Assembly (NCBI GenBank): GCA_028869395.1
Contig: JAGWSE010000438.1
Coordinates: forward strand, 1-9,158
Direction: 5' to 3'
Source of the DNA: Alphaproteobacteria bacterium
GTDB lineage: Bacteria; Pseudomonadota; Alphaproteobacteria; Caulobacterales; Caulobacteraceae
DNA length: 9,158 nt
Part shown: positions 6,756-9,158 of the stretch, piece by piece
Layout of the letters: each line of letters begins with the position of its first letter
How positions within the stretch are numbered: position 1 is the stretch's first letter
Program-made: the position numbers and the translations under genes
Notes under the pieces: generated by a model
The model's input: the letters and a program-made list of their open reading frames with translations, nothing else
The model's database searches: none
Told to the model about the DNA's origin: nothing

Positions 6756-7058
6756 TCAGACGGACCGCACCGGCAGGAAGCTGACCTGCAGGCCTTCTCG
6801 CACCGGATAGATCTCCACCTCCACCAGCGTGTCCAGCACCTGAGAGCGCGTCTGCAGGCGGACCGGGCGAAAGCCGCGCAGGGCGGCGTGGAACGCCTCC
6901 ACGATCTCGCTCCCGGCGATCCAGGGAAAGGAATCGACCAGCTCGCGGCCGATCAGCTCCTGGGGCGGGCGGCCCCACAGGGCGAACGTCGCCGGGCTGG
7001 CGCTGAGCAGCCGAAGCTCGCGGTCGAGCGTGTAGAAGGCCCGCGTCGCCTGCCGCAC
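6756..7058 (-). CDS. stand-alone PAS-domain protein
   Basis: This protein of about 100 residues is essentially one PAS fold with no attached output domain. The opening AFYTLDRELRLLSASPATF matches the PAS A-beta/B-beta strands ('-v-d-d-ri---n-a---l'), and WGRPPQELIGRELVDSFP matches the helical C-F region ('G-s-eEliGr---d--p'). The last third, QTRSQVLDTLVEVEIYPV...QVSFLPV, matches the G-H-I strands. It may bind a small ligand or cofactor or pair with a separate kinase or regulator; no cofactor residue can be named. The start is ambiguous between GTG 7064 and GTG 7058. I prefer 7058 because the G-run at 7064-7069 then sits 5 nt away. A TGA at 7074-7076 rules out longer versions. Confidence 0.75.
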   Translation of the reverse strand: MRQATRAFYTLDRELRLLSASPATFALWGRPPQELIGRELVDSFPWIAGSEIVEAFHAALRGFRPVRLQTRSQVLDTLVEVEIYPVREGLQVSFLPVRSV

Positions 7059-7086
7059 CTGCACCCCCCGGGTTCACTGGAGGCAC

Positions 7087-7116
7087 AGCCTAGCGTTGCC
7101 ATTGCGCCGAAGGCAA
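7087..7116 (-). promoter_or_regulatory. possible promoter of the PAS gene
   Basis: On the minus strand TTGCCTT (7110-7116), 15 nt, then GCTAGGCT (7087-7094) resembles the Caulobacter-type housekeeping promoter, with an intact GCTA. Initiation near 7080 would leave a leader of about 22 nt including the ribosome site. The element sits between the stop of the 105-residue gene and the PAS gene, so PAS could be transcribed independently. Short inverted repeats (ATTGC/GCAAT, 7101-7117) overlap it. Confidence 0.35.
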
Positions 7117-7137
7117 TCGCGGCGGTGGCGCGGGCGT

Positions 7138-7455
7138 TCAGGCGTTCAGACCCAGGTCGCGCGCCTTGCTTTCGAAATCCTGCCGCACGTCCTTGAGCGT
7201 GGGCAGGTTCAGCTCCCGGCTCTCGCGCTCGATCTTCTGCGCTGGCTCTGATGTCAGGTCGTCCTTGAAATTGTTCACCAGGTCCTGGGCCGAGCTGTAG
7301 TTCCTGTAGCGATCGACCTCGGAGCGGGTGGCGTCCTTCACGTCCGCCAGCTTGCGGCGCTCGTTGTCCGAGCGCCCGTCCTCGTCCGCCCTGAGCACCG
7401 GGTCGAAGACCCGCCGCTTAAGGAAGTCCACGAGCTCGCTCTGCCTGTGGTCCAT
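7138..7455 (-). CDS. 105-residue charged helical protein of unknown function
   Basis: I do not recognise the family. The protein is very hydrophilic, rich in Asp, Glu, Arg and Lys, has no cysteine, no signal peptide and no membrane segment, and is expected to be mostly alpha-helical. It opens with a possible amphipathic helix (SELVDFLKRRVFDPVLRA) and has long charged stretches (NERRKLADVKDATRSEVDRYR, residues 31-51, and KIERESREL, 74-82). Start ATG 7455 is supported by GGAAGGGA (7460-7467) 4 nt upstream. The longer open frame reaching 7860 crosses the tRNA gene and is not credible. A possible EcfG/SigT-type promoter lies about 45-70 bp upstream, which would fit a small stress-induced protein. 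It is followed after 79 bp by the PAS gene on the same strand. Confidence 0.7.
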   Translation of the reverse strand: MDHRQSELVDFLKRRVFDPVLRADEDGRSDNERRKLADVKDATRSEVDRYRNYSSAQDLVNNFKDDLTSEPAQKIERESRELNLPTLKDVRQDFESKARDLGLNA

Positions 7456-7500
7456 CTGATCCCTTCCATGGTCCGGATTGCGCCCCTCCCGAGTTTGCAG

Positions 7501-7525
7501 AACCGTATCCCCACGGAGCCGTTCC
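7501..7525 (-). promoter_or_regulatory. possible EcfG/SigT general-stress promoter
   Basis: On the minus strand GGAAC (7521-7525), 16 nt, then GGTT (7501-7504) matches the alphaproteobacterial general-stress sigma consensus GGAAC-N16-CGTT except for the first base of the -10. Initiation about 6-8 nt downstream would give a leader near 40 nt ahead of ATG 7455, which carries a good ribosome site. Chance occurrence in GC-rich DNA cannot be excluded. Confidence 0.4.
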
Positions 7526-7547
7526 AGGCGACGCCGGCCGGGCTGCA

Positions 7548-7733
7548 TCACGATCCGGCGACGACCTGCGCCGGCGCGACCGGCGCCGTCTCCGGAGTCG
7601 CTTGCGTCGCGCACCGCCCCGTCGCGGCAGGCCGGGCGTGGCCGTCGAGCCGCGCCAGCGACCGCGCCCGGAACAGATGCTCGCGGGCCTCGGCGGCGCG
7701 GCGACGGACCGTCCTCTCGTCGCATGCGTCCAT
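7548..7733 (-). CDS. doubtful small ORF, 61 residues
   Basis: This frame begins with ATG 7733, has GAGG 7 nt upstream, shows strong G/C bias at third codon positions, and encodes an Arg/Ala-rich helix-like N-terminal half (RRRAAEAREHLFRARSLAR) followed by an Ala/Pro/Thr-rich tail. No domain is recognised. GC-rich DNA produces such frames easily, so it may be spurious. If real, it would lie just upstream of the 105-residue gene on the same strand. Confidence 0.25.
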   Translation of the reverse strand: MDACDERTVRRRAAEAREHLFRARSLARLDGHARPAATGRCATQATPETAPVAPAQVVAGS

Positions 7734-7827
7734 GGCGCGGCCTCAACCGGCGGGCGGCGAGCCTGTTCCCATGTTCGGGACGGCAGGGGCGCCCAGATCG
7801 GGCCGGGCTGCGCTTGTCGGGGGAAAT

Positions 7828-7902
7828 TGGAGCGGGTGAGGGGAATCGAACCCCTGACATTCAGCTTGGGAAGCTGACGTTCTACCTCTGAACTACACCC
7901 GC
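7828..7902 (-). tRNA. tRNA-Gly (anticodon CCC)
   Basis: A complete 75-nt cloverleaf can be folded on the minus strand. The acceptor is GCGGGTG paired with CACCCGC (7 bp), the D arm GTTC/GAAC, the anticodon stem TCAGC/GCTGA with loop TTCCCAA (anticodon CCC, reading GGG), and the T arm AGGGG/CCCCT with loop TTCGATT. The discriminator is U73 and CCA is encoded (7828-7830). G1-C72, C2-G71, U73 and the CC of the anticodon are the known bacterial glycine identity elements. It stands alone, not in a tRNA cluster. Confidence 0.96.
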
Positions 7903-7919
7903 GTTCGCAAGGCGCGTTC

Positions 7920-7946
7920 CTTAGCGGGTCCGGCGGCGCGCCTCAA
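7920..7946 (-). promoter_or_regulatory. probable tRNA-Gly promoter
   Basis: On the minus strand TTGAGGC (7940-7946), 14 nt, then GCTAAGGA (7918-7925) fits the Caulobacter-type consensus TTGACGS-N10-14-GCTANAWC in most positions. Initiation would fall roughly 5-10 nt before the mature tRNA 5' end at 7902. The -35 lies in the loop and right arm of the hairpin that follows the peptidase gene. Confidence 0.5.
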
Positions 7947-7957
7947 GCGCGCCGCCG
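7931..7957 (-). terminator. strong hairpin after the M13 peptidase gene
   Basis: A perfect 11-bp inverted repeat (CGGCGGCGCGC at 7931-7941 and its complement at 7947-7957) with a 5-nt loop begins 7 nt after the peptidase stop at 7965. It has the position of an intrinsic terminator for the leftward transcript, but no T-run follows, so it could be an attenuated terminator or an mRNA 3' stabiliser. Its loop and one arm contain the putative -35 of the tRNA promoter. Confidence 0.55.
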
Positions 7958-7964
7958 CGTCGCA

Positions 7965-9158
7965 TCACCAGATCCGCACGCGGTCCTGCGGCGGAATGTA
8001 CAGCTTGTCGCCCGGCTTCACGTCATAGGCCGAGTACCACCCGTCGATATTGCGGATCGTCCCGTTCACGCGGAACTTGGCCGGGGAGTGGGGGTCGACC
8101 ACCGCCATCTGGCGGGCGAAGTCGGGCCGGATCTTCTCGCGCCACACCTGCGCCCAGCCCAGGAAGACCCGCTGGTCGCCGGTGAAGCCGTCGATCACCG
8201 GCGCCGGCTGGCCGTGCAGCGAGGCGTGGTAGGCGTCGTAGGCGAGGCTGAGCCCGCCCATGTCGCCGATGTTCTCGCCCATGGTCAGGCTGCCGTTCAC
8301 GTGCACGCCAGGCACCGGTTCGAACTGCGAGTACTGCTCGCCCAGCTTCTTGGCCTCGGCGTCGAACTTCGCCGCGTCCTGCGGCGTCCACCAGTCGCGC
8401 AGCACGCCGTCGCCGTCGGACTTGCGGCCCTGGTCGTCGAAGCCGTGGCTGGTCTCGTGGCCGATCACCGCACCGATGCCGCCGTAGTTGATCGCGGCGT
8501 CGGCGTGCGGATCGAAGAACGGCGGCTGCAGGATCGCGGCCGGGAACACGATCTCGTTGTTCACCGGGTTGTAGTAGGCGTTGACCGTCTGCGGGGTCAT
8601 GCCCCACTCGGTCTTGTCCACCGGCTTGTTCAGGCGCCGGACGTCGCGCCGCCATTCGAAGGCGCCGGCGCGGATGGCGTTGCCGTAGAGGTCGTTCGCC
8701 TTGAGAGTCAGCGCGCTGTAATTGCGCCACTTCACCGGGTAGCCGATCTTCACCGTGAACTTGGCGAGCTTCTCCAGCGCCCGCTCCTTGGTGGGCTCGC
8801 TCATCCAGGTCAGGTGCTCGATTCGGTTGTGCAGCGCGGTCTGGATGTCCTTCACCAGGGCGTCCATCTTCGCCTTGCTCTCCGGCGGGAACCAGCGGGC
8901 CACGTAGACCCGGCCCACCGACATGCCGATCGTGCTGTCGACGAACGACACCGCCCGCTTCCAGCGCGGCCGCTGCTCAGGCTGGCCCGCCAGCGTCTTG
9001 TTGTGGAACTCGAAACTCGCGTCCGAGAACCGCTTGGACAGATAGGGCGCGGCCTGGTCGGCCAGGTGGAACGCCTGCCAGGCCTTCAGGGTCGAGAGCG
9101 GCGTCGCGGCGTAGATCTTGGCGAACTTCGGGAACGCGGTGTTGGTGGTCACCACGAA
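7965..9158 (-). CDS. M13-family (neprilysin/PepO-like) zinc metallopeptidase, 5'-truncated by window edge
   Basis: The visible 397 residues are the C-terminal part of a protein that is normally about 680-700 residues, and the frame is open to the window edge, so the N-terminus is missing. Residue numbers here count from the edge. The zinc site is HETSH (234-238, in IGHETSHGFDDQGR), with the third ligand E295 and conserved D299 in GENIGDMGG. NAYYNP (193-198) is the M13 substrate-backbone motif, and the end, NIDGWYSAYDVKPGDKLYI then RVRIW, is the standard C-terminal signature except that the Cys often found four residues from the end is Val. The enzyme should hydrolyse oligopeptides and most family members are exported, but the signal sequence is outside the window. 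The transcript ends at a strong hairpin before the tRNA gene. Confidence 0.95.
   Translation of the reverse strand, partial: FVVTTNTAFPKFAKIYAATPLSTLKAWQAFHLADQAAPYLSKRFSDASFEFHNKTLAGQPEQRPRWKRAVSFVDSTIGMSVGRVYVARWFPPESKAKMDALVKDIQTALHNRIEHLTWMSEPTKERALEKLAKFTVKIGYPVKWRNYSALTLKANDLYGNAIRAGAFEWRRDVRRLNKPVDKTEWGMTPQTVNAYYNPVNNEIVFPAAILQPPFFDPHADAAINYGGIGAVIGHETSHGFDDQGRKSDGDGVLRDWWTPQDAAKFDAEAKKLGEQYSQFEPVPGVHVNGSLTMGENIGDMGGLSLAYDAYHASLHGQPAPVIDGFTGDQRVFLGWAQVWREKIRPDFARQMAVVDPHSPAKFRVNGTIRNIDGWYSAYDVKPGDKLYIPPQDRVRIW

Larger units (their letters stand above)
7456..7827. other. 372-bp stretch without a secure gene
   Basis: Between the 105-residue gene and the tRNA gene there is no recognisable conserved protein. 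It holds the possible stress promoter (7501-7525), a doubtful 61-codon ORF (7548-7733, minus) and several overlapping GC-rich plus-strand frames that run into the tRNA and look like artefacts. No direct repeat, insertion-sequence end or integrase fragment is visible. A clear intrinsic terminator after the tRNA is not seen; only a weak GCCC-GATCT-GGGC hairpin occurs just downstream of it. Confidence 0.5.

Noticed and set aside
5682..7196. 504-codon plus-strand frame opposite the OYE and PAS genes
   Set aside because: Sequence is the low-complexity complement of OYE; the minus strand has full OYE motifs.
7138..7860. 240-codon minus-strand frame as one protein
   Set aside because: Its first part overlaps the tRNA-Gly gene and has Arg/Pro-rich artefact sequence; a good ribosome site supports the internal ATG 7455.
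7447..7891. Plus-strand frames crossing the 372-bp gap into the tRNA
   Set aside because: They overlap the tRNA on the opposite strand, are rich in Arg/Ala/Pro, and show no ribosome site or conserved motif.
7828..7902. tRNA-Gly as an integration site of a mobile element
   Set aside because: No integrase, no repeated tRNA 3' end and no composition change is visible on either side.

Overview
The window is very GC-rich, and its coding regions have the strong G/C third-position bias of a high-GC alphaproteobacterium. The gene families and the short GCTA-type -10 elements suggest Caulobacterales (a Caulobacter or Phenylobacterium relative). This placement is inferred from sequence character and remembered family distribution, not from a search. 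Nothing indicates a plasmid, phage, insertion sequence or CRISPR array; it reads as ordinary chromosome with a few poorly characterised genes.

Left part (1-3170): a 3'-truncated O-succinylhomoserine sulfhydrylase gene (metZ, minus strand; methionine synthesis) diverges from a tandem-domain dCTP deaminase gene (dcd). The dcd gene is followed 28 bp later by a secreted TraB/GumN-family protein, probably in the same transcript. Centre (3179-6686): a small HD-domain protein with a metal-ligand pattern like the mixed-valent di-iron oxygenases (minus) diverges from a sulfotransferase-like P-loop protein (plus). The P-loop gene converges on a PiuC/YbiX-type Fe(II)/2-oxoglutarate dioxygenase (minus), the two sharing a CTAG stop. 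An Old Yellow Enzyme flavoprotein lies just upstream of the dioxygenase on the same strand and probably forms an operon with it.

Right part (6756-9158, minus strand apart from non-coding stretches): a stand-alone PAS-domain protein, a 105-residue charged helical protein of unknown function with a possible general-stress (EcfG/SigT-type) promoter, a 372-bp stretch with at most one small doubtful ORF, a tRNA-Gly(CCC) with encoded CCA, and the C-terminal 397 residues of an M13 (neprilysin/PepO-type) zinc metallopeptidase cut by the window edge. A strong hairpin just after the peptidase stop contains the putative -35 element of the tRNA promoter in its loop.

Most genes are conserved housekeeping or accessory enzymes. 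The least understood part is the central cluster, where an HD-type oxygenase candidate, a sulfotransferase-like P-loop protein, a 2-oxoglutarate dioxygenase and an OYE flavoenzyme sit side by side with no assigned substrate. I found no clear evidence for a wholly new defence or mobile system.
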